Assembly: GCF_002954725.1 (NCBI RefSeq)
Contig: NZ_MSCQ01000001.1
Coordinates: 779,857-843,856, forward strand
Origin: Photobacterium phosphoreum
Lineage (GTDB): Bacteria; Pseudomonadota; Gammaproteobacteria; Enterobacterales; Vibrionaceae
Length of the DNA: 64,000 bases
Reading direction: 5' to 3'
A program made the position numbers and the translations under genes. The notes under the pieces were generated by a model, which saw only the letters and a program-made list of their open reading frames with translations, did not search any database and was not told the DNA's origin. This document shows, one piece after another, positions 40,499 to 49,867 of the stretch (within the stretch, counting starts at the first letter, position 1; each line of letters starts with the position of its first letter).

Positions 40499-41800
40499 TT
40501 AGACTATAGTGTACTGATTTCTACCATTGCTTTTTGAGAAATAGAGAGCCTTGTCAGCAACTTTATATACATCATTAAAATGCGTATTAGTTGCAGTAGT
40601 ACCACCAATTGAAACAGTAATATCAAGCTCTAATATAGGACTTGATGCTATTGATACACATATTTTTTCTGCTTTAATATATAATTGTTCATTAGTCATA
40701 TCTTTAAAGGTAATGATAAATTCTTCGCCTCCCCAGCGAACCGCTATATCTTCAGAACGGATACAGTTATTAATTCGTTTTGATACGTGGCGAATAACGG
40801 CATCACCAATTTCATGACCATGGATATCATTTACTTTTTTAAAATGGTCAATATCAATGATTAATAAATTGAAATCATGTTGTTTCAACCATTTTTTTTC
40901 ATAGTAATCTCGACGATAAAAGTTAGTCATTTGATCACGTTGAATATGATATCGTTTTTTAATAAGGTAGGTTTTAAAGTAGCCATATATTATAGTTAAT
41001 AAGAGTGCAGGAAAAAATACGATCTTAACAATGGATAATAAGTTAATACCAATATTGATAGGATTTAATTGTGAGCAAGGGAGTAATTCTTCTATTTTAT
41101 AAAAGTTATTTTTATTATTCATATTAATCATAGTGAAATGACTATTATTGTATTTCTGTAACGTTTCAGAAAAACATTTACTTTTTATATCAATTGCTAA
41201 TAACGCATCAAGATGTCTATTATTATAAATAGGGTAGTAAAGCGTTCTAATTTGAATATGTGAGCCATTTTCGGTATAGCTTTCAGTTAGCTTTAAATTA
41301 CATCCATAAAAAGATTGATAAGTATTTATTAATCCTTCACGTTCTACTATACGATACATAACTGAATTTTCACCGTATTTATCAAATTGGTTAAGATATT
41401 CAGGTCTAATTGGATCAAAGTGAGCATAGTTGGCTGGATTTTCAAATACGGCAATTGTCCAAATATTATTATTAGTGATTGAGTTTAATTCTGAACGTAA
41501 TTTATCGATACCTTCTGAGAGTATTTTTACGTTACCTGCTGTATTAACAATTAATGAAACATTATTTGTTTTATAGTGATTTTCAAGTTTATATTCCTCT
41601 AGGGCGTTATTGTGATATGATCCAAATCGACGAACATAAGAATATATATTTTGCACTTTCGTAAGGTATTTATTATGGAAATTTTCAATATGATAAATAT
41701 TGTAAATTAAATAGAGGCTAGATAAAATACAAAAAAACAAAGTAAAATATTTAATCGCTGCAATAAATTGTTTGCTGAATTGATAATGTTTTGTTTTCAT
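40499..41800 (-). CDS. Membrane diguanylate cyclase (GGDEF), copy 2
   Basis: A 433-residue paralogue of the protein at 39029-40315, alike over the whole length. Layout: membrane segment about 15-35, periplasmic domain to about 255, second segment, GGDEF domain. Motif GGEEF (357-361), I-site RSED. Shared periplasmic landmarks are RRFGS near 60, NIWTIAVFE near 112, TYQSFYGC (C167) and ELLPCS (C242), LDALLAID near 200. It carries an additional cysteine C209. The two genes are not obviously an operon because of the two hairpins between them. A recent tandem duplication followed by divergence is likely. The ligand is unknown. Confidence 0.9.
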   Translation of the reverse strand: MKTKHYQFSKQFIAAIKYFTLFFCILSSLYLIYNIYHIENFHNKYLTKVQNIYSYVRRFGSYHNNALEEYKLENHYKTNNVSLIVNTAGNVKILSEGIDKLRSELNSITNNNIWTIAVFENPANYAHFDPIRPEYLNQFDKYGENSVMYRIVEREGLINTYQSFYGCNLKLTESYTENGSHIQIRTLYYPIYNNRHLDALLAIDIKSKCFSETLQKYNNSHFTMINMNNKNNFYKIEELLPCSQLNPINIGINLLSIVKIVFFPALLLTIIYGYFKTYLIKKRYHIQRDQMTNFYRRDYYEKKWLKQHDFNLLIIDIDHFKKVNDIHGHEIGDAVIRHVSKRINNCIRSEDIAVRWGGEEFIITFKDMTNEQLYIKAEKICVSIASSPILELDITVSIGGTTATNTHFNDVYKVADKALYFSKSNGRNQYTIV

Positions 41801-41945
41801 GTTTACACTTTATTCTATAAATAAAAATTATATTATTATGGTGAATGATTTAGGAGAATTTAAGCTATTTTTTAAATTAAATCAATATTTATAAATTCTA
41901 TATAGTTATTGATGTATGAATAGGTGTTAGCCATTTTATAATATA

Positions 41946-41983
41946 CAGGCATAAAGGCCACCCGGAGGTAGCCTTTATGCCTG
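41946..41983 (-). terminator. Terminator-like hairpin after asnS
   Basis: A stem of 11 bp plus an inner stem (GGCATAAAGGC and GCCTTTATGCC around a CGGA loop region), 11 bases past the asnS stop. The T tract on the minus strand is weak. Confidence 0.65.
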
Positions 41984-41993
41984 CTAAATATAT

Positions 41994-43394
41994 TTAGAAG
42001 TTAGCAGAGCGTGGAGTACGTGGGAATGGAATAACGTCACGTACGTTGCCCATGCCAGTCACGTAAGACACTAAACGCTCAAAGCCAAGACCGAAGCCAG
42101 CGTGAGGAACAGTGCCGTAACGACGTAAATCACGGTACCAGCCCATATCTTCAGGGTTGATGCCCATAGCAATCATACGTGCATCAAGAACGTCTAAGCG
42201 CTCTTCACGTTGTGCACCACCGATGATTTCACCAATACCTGGTGCAAGAACATCCATAGCTGCAACAGTTTTACCGTCATCGTTTAGACGCATGTAGAAA
42301 GCTTTGATGTCTTTCGGGTAGTTCTTAACGATAACAGGTGCTTTAAAGTGTTCTTCAGCAAGGTAACGCTCGTGCTCAGAAGACATATCAATGCCCCACT
42401 CAACATCGAATTCAAATTTCTTACCAGAATCGATAAGAATTTGGATTGCATCAGTGTAATCAACTTGTGCAAAGTCTGCGTTAACAAATTGCTCAAGACG
42501 AGTGATTGCCTCTTTATCAATGCGTGAAGCAAAGAATTCAAGATCATCACGACGTTCTGCAAGAACAGCAGCGAAAACGTATTTAAGCATGTCTTCAGCC
42601 AGTTTTGCTACATCATTGAGATCAGCAAAAGCAACTTCAGGTTCAACCATCCAGAATTCAGCTAGGTGGCGGCTAGTGTTTGAGTTTTCAGCGCGGAATG
42701 TTGGACCGAACGTGTAAACTTTGCTTAATGCACAAGCATAAGTTTCAGCATTTAATTGGCCAGATACCGTTAGGAATGTTTCTTTGCCAAAGAAGTCTTT
42801 ATCGTAATCAACGTTACCTTGGTCATCCAAAGGAAGGTTGTTTAGATCAAGTGTTGATACACGGAACATTTCACCAGCACCTTCACAATCAGACGATGTG
42901 ATAAGCGGTGATGACGTCCAGAAGAAACCTTGCTCGTGGTAAAAACGGTGGATTGCTTGTGATAGGCAGTTACGAACACGTGCTACTGCACCAATAACGT
43001 TAGTGCGTGGGCGTAGGTGGGCAACTTCACGTAAATACTCAATTGAGTGACGTGTTTTAGCCATTGGGTAAGTGTTTGCATCTTCTACCCAACCAACAAC
43101 TTTAACGGCTGTTGCTGCTAGCTCGAAATCTTGACCTTTAGCAGGAGAAGCAACAATAGTACCAGTAACTTCAACAGAGCAACCTGTTGTTAATTTAAGT
43201 ACTTCTTCCTGATAATTATTTAACTCATTAGAGACCACGGCCTGAATCGGGTCGAAACAAGAGCCGTCATAAATGGCAAGGAAAGAAATTCCAGCTTTGG
43301 AATCACGACGTGAACGGATCCAGCCACGGACAGTGATTTCACTGTCAACTGCTAGCTTACCGCTTAATACGTCTGTTACAGGCGCGTAAGTCAT
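41994..43394 (-). CDS. asnS: AsnS, asparaginyl-tRNA synthetase
   Basis: Class IIb aminoacyl-tRNA synthetase that charges tRNA-Asn. The 466-residue protein has an OB-fold anticodon-binding domain at the N-terminus ([20 protein letters not shown]), the class II motif 2 region [21 protein letters not shown] around residue 220, and motif 3 [10 protein letters not shown] near residue 443. The usual length and the neighbourhood aspC/asnS match E. coli. A 264-base gap upstream to queE shows no gene. Confidence 0.97.
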   Translation of the reverse strand: MTYAPVTDVLSGKLAVDSEITVRGWIRSRRDSKAGISFLAIYDGSCFDPIQAVVSNELNNYQEEVLKLTTGCSVEVTGTIVASPAKGQDFELAATAVKVVGWVEDANTYPMAKTRHSIEYLREVAHLRPRTNVIGAVARVRNCLSQAIHRFYHEQGFFWTSSPLITSSDCEGAGEMFRVSTLDLNNLPLDDQGNVDYDKDFFGKETFLTVSGQLNAETYACALSKVYTFGPTFRAENSNTSRHLAEFWMVEPEVAFADLNDVAKLAEDMLKYVFAAVLAERRDDLEFFASRIDKEAITRLEQFVNADFAQVDYTDAIQILIDSGKKFEFDVEWGIDMSSEHERYLAEEHFKAPVIVKNYPKDIKAFYMRLNDDGKTVAAMDVLAPGIGEIIGGAQREERLDVLDARMIAMGINPEDMGWYRDLRRYGTVPHAGFGLGFERLVSYVTGMGNVRDVIPFPRTPRSANF

Positions 43395-43658
43395 GTTTAA
43401 GTCATTCTCCGTTTAGGCACTTCACTTTGGAATTAAAGTATTACGTGCTTAAAGATATCGTTATATAACTAATATTACCTTTCTTACGTCAAGCATCAAG
43501 CATTGATCTCATTAGATTGATAAATTGATGTGGGAAAGCGGTAATTTATACATAGGGTTGGTTAAGAAACGATCATTTTGGCAATGATAAGCTAAGTGAG
43601 CCTTATCATTATGTTGTTATTTGTTGAAGCTACGCTATGGATGAATAATAAAAGGGCA

Positions 43659-44327
43659 TTAAGCAATCGCTAAATATTTATGGGTTTGAATTGATAAACG
43701 CCAATTACGCGCGATACAGGTTGAAATGCACAATTCAGTCGCTCGTGGTTTTTGACTAATTGGCTGCAAAGCTATCGTAACATCATTGCGTAGTGTTGCT
43801 GTGGCTAATAGAGCGTCTAATTGATCAATATCTTTACTGGTGCCTACCGGATGTTTGATTTCATTAGCGCGTGCTAACGCAGAGGTTAATACCGGTAACT
43901 TTGCTTTCATGTTAATTTTAGGTGATACCGTAACCCAGGTTTGTTCACTGGTTAAAATATCTGAAGTACCACTGGTTTCTATTTGGCAATTAAATCCAGC
44001 GGCTTCTAATGCAGCAGTCAATGGGCGTAAATCATAGATACAAGGTTCACCACCTGTGATGACAACATGTTTGGCAGTATAACCTTGATCTACTAATAGA
44101 TTCACAACGCCATTAGCATCAAGCTGTGTCCAAAGTGGTGAGTCTTCTGTTTTTACCATGATACGTTCAACACTGACTAAATCTTCAGGTTCAGCTGTCC
44201 ATGTTTGTTTAGTGTCACACCATGAACAACCCACAGGGCAGACTTGTAAACGAACAAAAATAGCAGGGACGCCGGTGAATACACCTTCACCTTGAATGGT
44301 TTCGAAGACTTCATTAATTTTGTACAC
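43659..44327 (-). CDS. queE: QueE, 7-carboxy-7-deazaguanine synthase
   Basis: Radical SAM enzyme of the queuosine pathway that converts 6-carboxytetrahydropterin to CDG. The cluster motif C30-x3-C34-x2-C37 (CPVGCSWC) fits, with VITGGEPCIYDL and QPISQKPRAT further on, and the C-terminus NWRLSIQTHKYLAIA matches the E. coli protein. A GTG at 44327 preceded by GAGGTTCC was chosen as start because it gives 222 residues, the usual family length; an in-frame ATG upstream would add 24 unlike residues. It is divergent from mlc. Confidence 0.92.
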   Translation of the reverse strand: MYKINEVFETIQGEGVFTGVPAIFVRLQVCPVGCSWCDTKQTWTAEPEDLVSVERIMVKTEDSPLWTQLDANGVVNLLVDQGYTAKHVVITGGEPCIYDLRPLTAALEAAGFNCQIETSGTSDILTSEQTWVTVSPKINMKAKLPVLTSALARANEIKHPVGTSKDIDQLDALLATATLRNDVTIALQPISQKPRATELCISTCIARNWRLSIQTHKYLAIA

Positions 44328-44607
44328 GTGGAACCTCGTATTCCTTACCGTTGCTTTTGTCATAACAATGAGACATCGCAGTAGATGCTGCTTAGTCAAA
44401 GCACGAAAGAGATTAAATTTGCTAGTTGAAATTATACTCGACGAAATGTCGATTTATCATTATGTCAGAAGCGAAAGCGGAAGTCTTTAGGGATTCCTCG
44501 TGATGTCGGTCACGTCCTGAGTACAAGAGACTTCACAATTAGTTCGCAAAGTAAAAAAATTGAAACTGAATGATATTTATCACTGTTTTCCCCCTAGGAG
44601 TATCGAC
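44328..44607. other. Divergent queE / mlc promoter region
   Basis: A 280-base region holding the promoters of both genes. On the minus strand, toward queE, a TATAAT occurs at about 44431-44436. The part near mlc contains a structured or CRP-like element described separately. No gene was found. Confidence 0.6.
44480..44534. promoter_or_regulatory. CRP-like palindrome within a nested stem structure
   Basis: CGTGA-TGTCGG-TCACG (44499-44514) has the 5-6-5 layout of a CRP site and differs from TGTGA-N6-TCACA at the outermost base on each side. E. coli mlc is regulated by CRP, so a CRP site is plausible. The same palindrome forms the inner stem of a nested fold: TTAGG (44487-44491) pairs with CCTGA (44516-44520) and GAAGTCT (44480-44486) with AGACTTC (44528-44534). 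Whether it acts as DNA operator or as mRNA leader is unknown. Confidence 0.45.
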
Positions 44608-45822
44608 ATGTACGTCGCTCAGCCAGGTCATATTGATCATATTAAAAGAAATAATGCCGGGAGCGTATATAAACTTATTGATCTGTACGGACCTATTTCG
44701 CGGATTGAATTATCTAAACGTAGTCAATTAGCACCTGCAAGTATCACCAAGATCACCCGTGAATTGATTGAAGCGCATTTAATAAAAGAAACGCAATATC
44801 AAGAATCGACTAGTCGAGGAAGACCTGCTATTGGGCTAGTTCTTGCAAATGAAGGCTGGCAGTTCTTATCGATTCGATTGGGGCGAGGTTATTTAACCAT
44901 TGCATTACACTGCTTAAGTGGCGATATTTTAGTTGAAGAACGGCAAGAGATTAAACAATTACAGCAAGATGATGTGGTCGCTAAATTATTGACTGAAATT
45001 AATGTATTTTTTGCCAATCATGTCAGTGCGCTTGATCGTATTTCAGCGATTGCTGTTTCATTACCGGGATTGGTCAATGCTGATGACGGTGTGGTATTAC
45101 AAATGCCGCATTACACCATAAAAGACCTGCCATTAAGCGATCTTATTCATCAGGCAACAGGTTTACCTGTTTTTATTGGCAATGATACCCGTTCATGGGC
45201 ATTAGCTGAAAAGTTGTTTGGTAATTCACGCGGTATATCAAATTCTATTTTAGTGTCAGTACATCATGGTGTTGGCGCAGGGATTATTTTAGATGATACG
45301 GTGCTTCAAGGTCGGACCGGTAATATTGGTGAACTTGGGCATATTCAGATCAAGCCTTATGGTAAACGTTGTTTTTGCGGTAATCATGGTTGTTTAGAGA
45401 CGGTAGCCAGTTTATCTGCGGTATTGGAGCAAACATTGACCCGTTTACAAGAAGGGCATATATCAACCTTAATGGCATCTGAACTGACTATTGAAGCTAT
45501 TTGTGATGCTGCTGTTGCTGGTGACGCTCTTGCTCGTCAAATTATTGTTGATCTTGGGCATCACCTTGGACAAGCCATTGCGATTATGGTGAATTTGTTT
45601 AATCCACAACGGATTTTAATTGGCGGAGAATTAAATCGCGCTAAGTCGGTATTATATCCAGCGATCATGGAATGTATTATTGGTCAAACACTGCCTATTT
45701 ATAATCGCGATTTAGAACTTAAAGAAAGTTGTTTTTACACTCAAGCAACTATGCCTGGTGCGGCTTTGGTCAAACAAGCACTGTATGATGGCCATTTGTT
45801 AATGAAACTGGTTGATGGTTAA
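44608..45822 (+). CDS. mlc: Mlc, ROK-family glucose-responsive repressor
   Basis: A 404-residue repressor of PTS genes that is sequestered by unphosphorylated EIICB-Glc. The start MYVAQPGHIDHIKRNNAG follows AGGAG, and the comparable E. coli Mlc residues match well. Helix-turn-helix about 30-60 (GPISRIELSKRSQLAPASITKI), ROK kinase-like fold with the zinc site H245, C255, C257, C262 (RCFCGNHGCLE), as in E. coli Mlc. The N-acetylglucosamine repressor NagC is the closest alternative, but the N-terminus and zinc-region sequence favour Mlc. Its stop overlaps the convergent LysR gene by four bases. Confidence 0.92.
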   Translation: MYVAQPGHIDHIKRNNAGSVYKLIDLYGPISRIELSKRSQLAPASITKITRELIEAHLIKETQYQESTSRGRPAIGLVLANEGWQFLSIRLGRGYLTIALHCLSGDILVEERQEIKQLQQDDVVAKLLTEINVFFANHVSALDRISAIAVSLPGLVNADDGVVLQMPHYTIKDLPLSDLIHQATGLPVFIGNDTRSWALAEKLFGNSRGISNSILVSVHHGVGAGIILDDTVLQGRTGNIGELGHIQIKPYGKRCFCGNHGCLETVASLSAVLEQTLTRLQEGHISTLMASELTIEAICDAAVAGDALARQIIVDLGHHLGQAIAIMVNLFNPQRILIGGELNRAKSVLYPAIMECIIGQTLPIYNRDLELKESCFYTQATMPGAALVKQALYDGHLLMKLVDG

Positions 45823-46721
45823 AATTGCTCTTTAATTTCCATGTAGCTTTCTCGAATATGCTCAATCAGAGCCTGAATGCGTTTGGCGGGTTTTCGGGTA
45901 TAAGGGTATACCGCATAGATACCGACAACTTTACCAGCATTGGCCGCTAATATTTCGATCAGTTTGCCTTGTTGTAATTCGTCATACACTAAACAAGTGG
46001 GTAAATAGGCAATGCCATTACCTGCTAATGCGACTTTCTTTAATGCAACGGCATTGTCAGATGAAAAATTGCCGCTGACTTTGTGGGTATAAATTTTATT
46101 TTGACGAATAAATTGCCAATCAAAAGGGCCTGAACTTTGTGGGTTATAGCCTAAGCAATTATGGCTATTTAATGCCTTGGGTGTTTCAGGTATACCATGT
46201 TGTTCAAGGTAGGCCGGTGATGCACAGATAACCCAACGTGAATTAAAAATATGGCGAGCAATTAAGCTAGAGTCTTCAAGGTAGCCAGTACGAATGACAA
46301 GATCATAGTTATCGGCAACCAGATCAACAAAATGATTATTAAGTGACATATCAACCGTTAGCCCAGGGTGCTTTTGACAAAAAGTCGATACTGCATTTGC
46401 CAATACAAGCTCTCCTGAAATGGTTGGCACTGACATACGAATTTTACCTGAGAGCGCTTCGCTATAACCCGTTACTGAATCAAAGGCGGTTTGTGCAATA
46501 TTGTTGATGGTTTTAGCGCGGTGATAAAGCACTTCACCTGGTTCAGTAAGCGTGAGTTTACGAGTGGTACGATAAATAAGTTGGAGCCCTAAACTGGTTT
46601 CGAGCTTACTGATGCGTTTACTGACAACAGATTTTGTTATGCTATTTAGTTCAGCGACTTTGCTGAAAGATCCATGTTCAATAACTTGAGTAAAAAGAAC
46701 AAGATCATCAATGGCTGGCAT
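45819..46721 (-). CDS. LysR-family transcriptional regulator
   Basis: A 300-residue LysR protein. HTH at the N-terminus (FSKVAELNSITKSVVSKRISKLETSLGLQLIYRTTRKLTLTEPG), effector domain from about residue 90 (LSGKIRMSVPTISGELVLANAVS), C-terminus with YPYTRKPAKRIQALI. The pattern resembles the CrgA/AaeR-like subgroup. It lies downstream of the lut operon on the same strand, separated by hairpins, and converges with mlc. A role as regulator of lactate genes is possible but unproven. Confidence 0.9.
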   Translation of the reverse strand: MPAIDDLVLFTQVIEHGSFSKVAELNSITKSVVSKRISKLETSLGLQLIYRTTRKLTLTEPGEVLYHRAKTINNIAQTAFDSVTGYSEALSGKIRMSVPTISGELVLANAVSTFCQKHPGLTVDMSLNNHFVDLVADNYDLVIRTGYLEDSSLIARHIFNSRWVICASPAYLEQHGIPETPKALNSHNCLGYNPQSSGPFDWQFIRQNKIYTHKVSGNFSSDNAVALKKVALAGNGIAYLPTCLVYDELQQGKLIEILAANAGKVVGIYAVYPYTRKPAKRIQALIEHIRESYMEIKEQF

Positions 46722-46763
46722 GTAAATATTCCAAAAGTTGGTGTTTTACGGAATTATACGCGA

Positions 46764-46795
46764 AAAAAAACGCAGTCCGATAACTGCGTTTTTTT
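46764..46795. terminator. Terminator after the lut operon
   Basis: A 13-bp stem with A run on the left and T run on the right (AAAAAAACGCAGT with complement, six-base loop). It separates lutC from the LysR gene, both on the minus strand. Confidence 0.82.
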
Positions 46796-46820
46796 CATAT
46801 TCCCGTTTAAGTGCTTAACC

Positions 46821-46860
46821 ACTAGCATCCTGCTAGTTTGTTTATCACTATTGGTGATAG
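46821..46860. repeat. Two small hairpins after lutC
   Basis: ACTAGCA-TCC-TGCTAGT (perfect 7-bp stem at 46821-46837) and TATCAC ... GTGATA (about 46843-46859), between the lutC stop and the terminator. They may protect the 3' end of the lut mRNA. Confidence 0.5.
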
Positions 46861-46866
46861 GTAAAA

Positions 46867-47610
46867 CTACATATCATCAATAATGATGTAGGTGGCAAAG
46901 ACGGGCCCATGCACACCAACAACCTTGATCAGCTCGATATCTGCTGTCGAACTAGGACCTGAAATAAAGTTTACACATGATGGAATACGTTCACCATTCT
47001 GTGCTTTTTGATGTAATAACGCTGTCGCTTGCGTTAAACGAGGGACGATATTACTTTTAGGTACAATAAACACAGACGCTTCAGGGAGCAAACTGACGGC
47101 TCGACCTTGTGCTGCTTGGCTATAAAGTACCATTGTGCCTGATTCAGCTAACGCCTGTTCGGCAAATACTACGCCGACTTTAGCGCGTTCCGCAACCGCA
47201 ATATTTGACTCGTAACCTGCGCTCTGATCCCAAATATATACACCGTGCTGTTTTTCAGTCAAATCTTTCGGGTTTACTATATCTAACAGACGATTATCTG
47301 CTGTAAAGATAGTTTCACCGATAGGATTTATGCCTTTACCATCATCAGTGCAATAATGGAAACATACATTACGTAGTGTCTCAGTAAGCTTATCTTTCGT
47401 CGTAACAATTGCTTGCGATGCTAATGTTGTTTTTGTGTAGTCAACTAAAATAGCTTTTAATTCATCAGGGGTTTTATTCGCAAAAACCTCTTTGTGACAG
47501 TTATATTTTAAGTTTGGACGTGCTACGGGTGCAGTAATACGTTCACGACCAAGCTGTTTGGCGATATTATCAAGGAAACTATCGCGGTTAAAAATGCGTT
47601 GCTCTGACAT
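46867..47610 (-). CDS. lutC: LutC-like (YkgG) LUD-domain protein
   Basis: Third subunit of the LutABC L-lactate dehydrogenase complex, which oxidises lactate to pyruvate. The 247-residue protein has the LUD domain, with GVVFAEQALAESGTMVLYSQAAQGRAVSLLPEASVFI as the family core around residues 145-180 and the FISGPSSTADIE segment near 217. It is translated 11 bases after lutB. Family assignment is clear, and the lactate function fits the permease at the start of the operon. Confidence 0.92.
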   Translation of the reverse strand: MSEQRIFNRDSFLDNIAKQLGRERITAPVARPNLKYNCHKEVFANKTPDELKAILVDYTKTTLASQAIVTTKDKLTETLRNVCFHYCTDDGKGINPIGETIFTADNRLLDIVNPKDLTEKQHGVYIWDQSAGYESNIAVAERAKVGVVFAEQALAESGTMVLYSQAAQGRAVSLLPEASVFIVPKSNIVPRLTQATALLHQKAQNGERIPSCVNFISGPSSTADIELIKVVGVHGPVFATYIIIDDM

Positions 47611-47621
47611 GCGGAAGCCCC

Positions 47622-49037
47622 TTATTTGTCATCTCTGTTTTTGAACCAGCTACGGAATGATTGACCTGTTGGTGCTGGTAAATCACGAGTTTGTGTCCAT
47701 GCATTAAGTAAACCCACTTTAAAGGGTAGCTTGCCATCTTTAATCAGTTTTCCAGCCATAATTGCGCCGATTTTAACTGTTTTATCCCAAATAAAAGGGT
47801 GGGAATTAACAAAGTTAAAGCCTGTGATTGCAGCTCGTTCTGATGGTGCTGTGATTTTTTCTTCACCCATAATTTGGCGGTGTTTTAGTAATAAATCAGA
47901 CAGTGGGATTTTTACTGGGCATACATCATGGCAAGCGCGGCATAAGCTACAAGCGTTAGGTAAGTCTTTAAAATCTTCATAACCACCAAGTAGTGGCGAT
48001 AGCACTGCACCGATTGGACCTGAATAGATTGAACCGTAAGATTGACCACCAATATGACGGTAAGCTGGGCAAGTATTAACACAAGCTGCACAGCGAATAC
48101 AACGTAGAATAGGACGGAATTCTGATCCTAAAATTTTTGAACGACCATTGTCGACAATAACTAAGTGGAACTCTTCAGGACCATCACAATTATCACCTTC
48201 ACGTGGACCCGTTAGCGCGGTAACGTAACCGGTTAACGGTAGACCAACCGCACTACGACACAATAGGCTCGCAACAATATCGAACTCTTCAAAGGTAGGA
48301 ACGATACGCTCCATGCCCATGACGGCGATATGTGTTTTTGGCAAGCTGGTGGCGAGGCGGGCGTTACCTTCGTTAGTCACTAGCGTTACGGTGCCAGATT
48401 CTGCAATCGCAAAGTTACAACCTGTAATACCGATTTCTGCTTCAAGGAAATCATGGCGAATATGCTCACGGACAAAACGGGTCATGGCTTCAGGATCAGA
48501 TGAACCGTCATAACCGAGCTTTTCTTTGAACACTTCGCGGATTTGGGTGCGATTTTTGTGTAGTGCAGGCACAACAATGTGTGATGGCGCATCACAATCA
48601 TCGACTTGTAAAATATATTCGCCTAAATCGGTTTCGATGATCTCGCAATTATTACGTTGAATCATCTGGTTCATGCCGATTTCTTCGGTCACCATTGATT
48701 TAGATTTTACGATTTTTTTGGCGTTCTTTTTCTTAACAATCGTTTCGATGTAATTAGTTGCATCTTCTGCTGTTGAGGCGAAGAAAACATGACCACCATT
48801 TTTTTCTACATTTTCACTAAGTTGTTGTAAGTAGTAGTCAAGGTTCTCAAGCACATGGTTACGAATATCCATGCCCATTTCACGCCATTCTTCCCAGTTA
48901 CCAAGTTTTTCAGCAGCAACAGCGCGGCTCTTAAACATTCTTTCTTGTGCGTTGGCAACGGCGGCACGCATTGATTCGTCTTTCATTTTGAGATGAATAC
49001 GATCTTTAAATTTAACGTTGCTGGTTTTCATTGACAT
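47622..49037 (-). CDS. lutB: LutB-like (YkgF) iron-sulfur LUD protein
   Basis: The 471-residue iron-sulfur subunit of LutABC. It has a LUD domain (about 70-290, [20 protein letters not shown]) and a ferredoxin-like region with two [4Fe-4S] motifs: [12 protein letters not shown] near residue 310 and [12 protein letters not shown] near residue 360. The C-terminal tail is basic/aromatic. It lies between lutA (12 bases) and lutC (11 bases), so all three are cotranscribed. Confidence 0.94.
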   Translation of the reverse strand: MSMKTSNVKFKDRIHLKMKDESMRAAVANAQERMFKSRAVAAEKLGNWEEWREMGMDIRNHVLENLDYYLQQLSENVEKNGGHVFFASTAEDATNYIETIVKKKNAKKIVKSKSMVTEEIGMNQMIQRNNCEIIETDLGEYILQVDDCDAPSHIVVPALHKNRTQIREVFKEKLGYDGSSDPEAMTRFVREHIRHDFLEAEIGITGCNFAIAESGTVTLVTNEGNARLATSLPKTHIAVMGMERIVPTFEEFDIVASLLCRSAVGLPLTGYVTALTGPREGDNCDGPEEFHLVIVDNGRSKILGSEFRPILRCIRCAACVNTCPAYRHIGGQSYGSIYSGPIGAVLSPLLGGYEDFKDLPNACSLCRACHDVCPVKIPLSDLLLKHRQIMGEEKITAPSERAAITGFNFVNSHPFIWDKTVKIGAIMAGKLIKDGKLPFKVGLLNAWTQTRDLPAPTGQSFRSWFKNRDDK

Positions 49038-49049
49038 AATAATGACCTC

Positions 49050-49769
49050 TTAGCGACTCATCAGCACATCAACAATGTGCATCACTTTAATAGGTTGGCC
49101 TTCACGGCTAATACGACCACCAATATTTAATAAACAACTAATATCAGCACCAATTAAGAAATCTGGTTTTACCGCGCTAATGTGTTGTACTTTTTCTGTT
49201 ACCATTTCACCTGAAATTTCAGACATTTTGACGGAAAAAGTACCACCAAAACCACAACACGTTTCTTGATTGTCAATTGGTAATAATTCAAGACCTTCAA
49301 CGTTATTTAGTAAGATAAGTGGTTCTTCGCGCACTCCTAATTTACGGATAAGACTGCAAGATGGGTGGTAAACCCCTTTACCTTTAAGACGAGCGCCAAC
49401 GTTTTCTACACCTAATTGGCGGACTACAAATTGCGTTAGCTCAAATAAACGATCAGCCACTTTTTGTGCGCGTGCTGCCCACTCAGGTTCGTCCTCTAAA
49501 TAATGCGGGTATTTTTTCACAGAAGCAGCACATGAGCCTGCAGGTGTCACAATCGGGTAATCATTGATTTCAAAGGCTTCGATCATGCTTTTCATTGCAG
49601 GTTTGCTTTTTTCGATATAGCCACTATTTAGTGCGGGTTGACCACAACAACCTTGGCGTTCAGGAAAAATCACTTCACATTCTAGCTGCTCAAGCAGTTG
49701 TACCGTTTTTTTAGCAACGTCTGCTTTTACGGTATCGCCAAGACAAGTGACAAAAAAGTTTACCTTCAT
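49050..49769 (-). CDS. lutA: LutA-like (YkgE) CCG-domain protein
   Basis: The 239-residue subunit with two CCG domains that bind iron-sulfur clusters. CCG motifs are visible: GCCGQPALNSGY near residue 42, SCAASVKKYP near 80, and CCGFGGTFSVK near residue 168, plus a YHPSCSL and SCLLNIGGR segment. The order permease-lutA-lutB-lutC is typical of lactate operons. The ATG is preceded by GGAGCAAT. Confidence 0.94.
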   Translation of the reverse strand: MKVNFFVTCLGDTVKADVAKKTVQLLEQLECEVIFPERQGCCGQPALNSGYIEKSKPAMKSMIEAFEINDYPIVTPAGSCAASVKKYPHYLEDEPEWAARAQKVADRLFELTQFVVRQLGVENVGARLKGKGVYHPSCSLIRKLGVREEPLILLNNVEGLELLPIDNQETCCGFGGTFSVKMSEISGEMVTEKVQHISAVKPDFLIGADISCLLNIGGRISREGQPIKVMHIVDVLMSR

Positions 49770-49867
49770 TTTATTGCTCCAGTGGCGTAAAGGCGCCTGA
49801 GATATTGACGTTATACTGTTGGTTTACGCCTGCTACACAGCAGCGCGTAAACCTATTTTTGTAGCGA

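Noticed and set aside
44328..44607. A preQ1-type riboswitch before queE
   Set aside because: No C-rich loop with A-rich pseudoknot tail was found. The strong structure is nearer to mlc and better fits a CRP-like palindrome.
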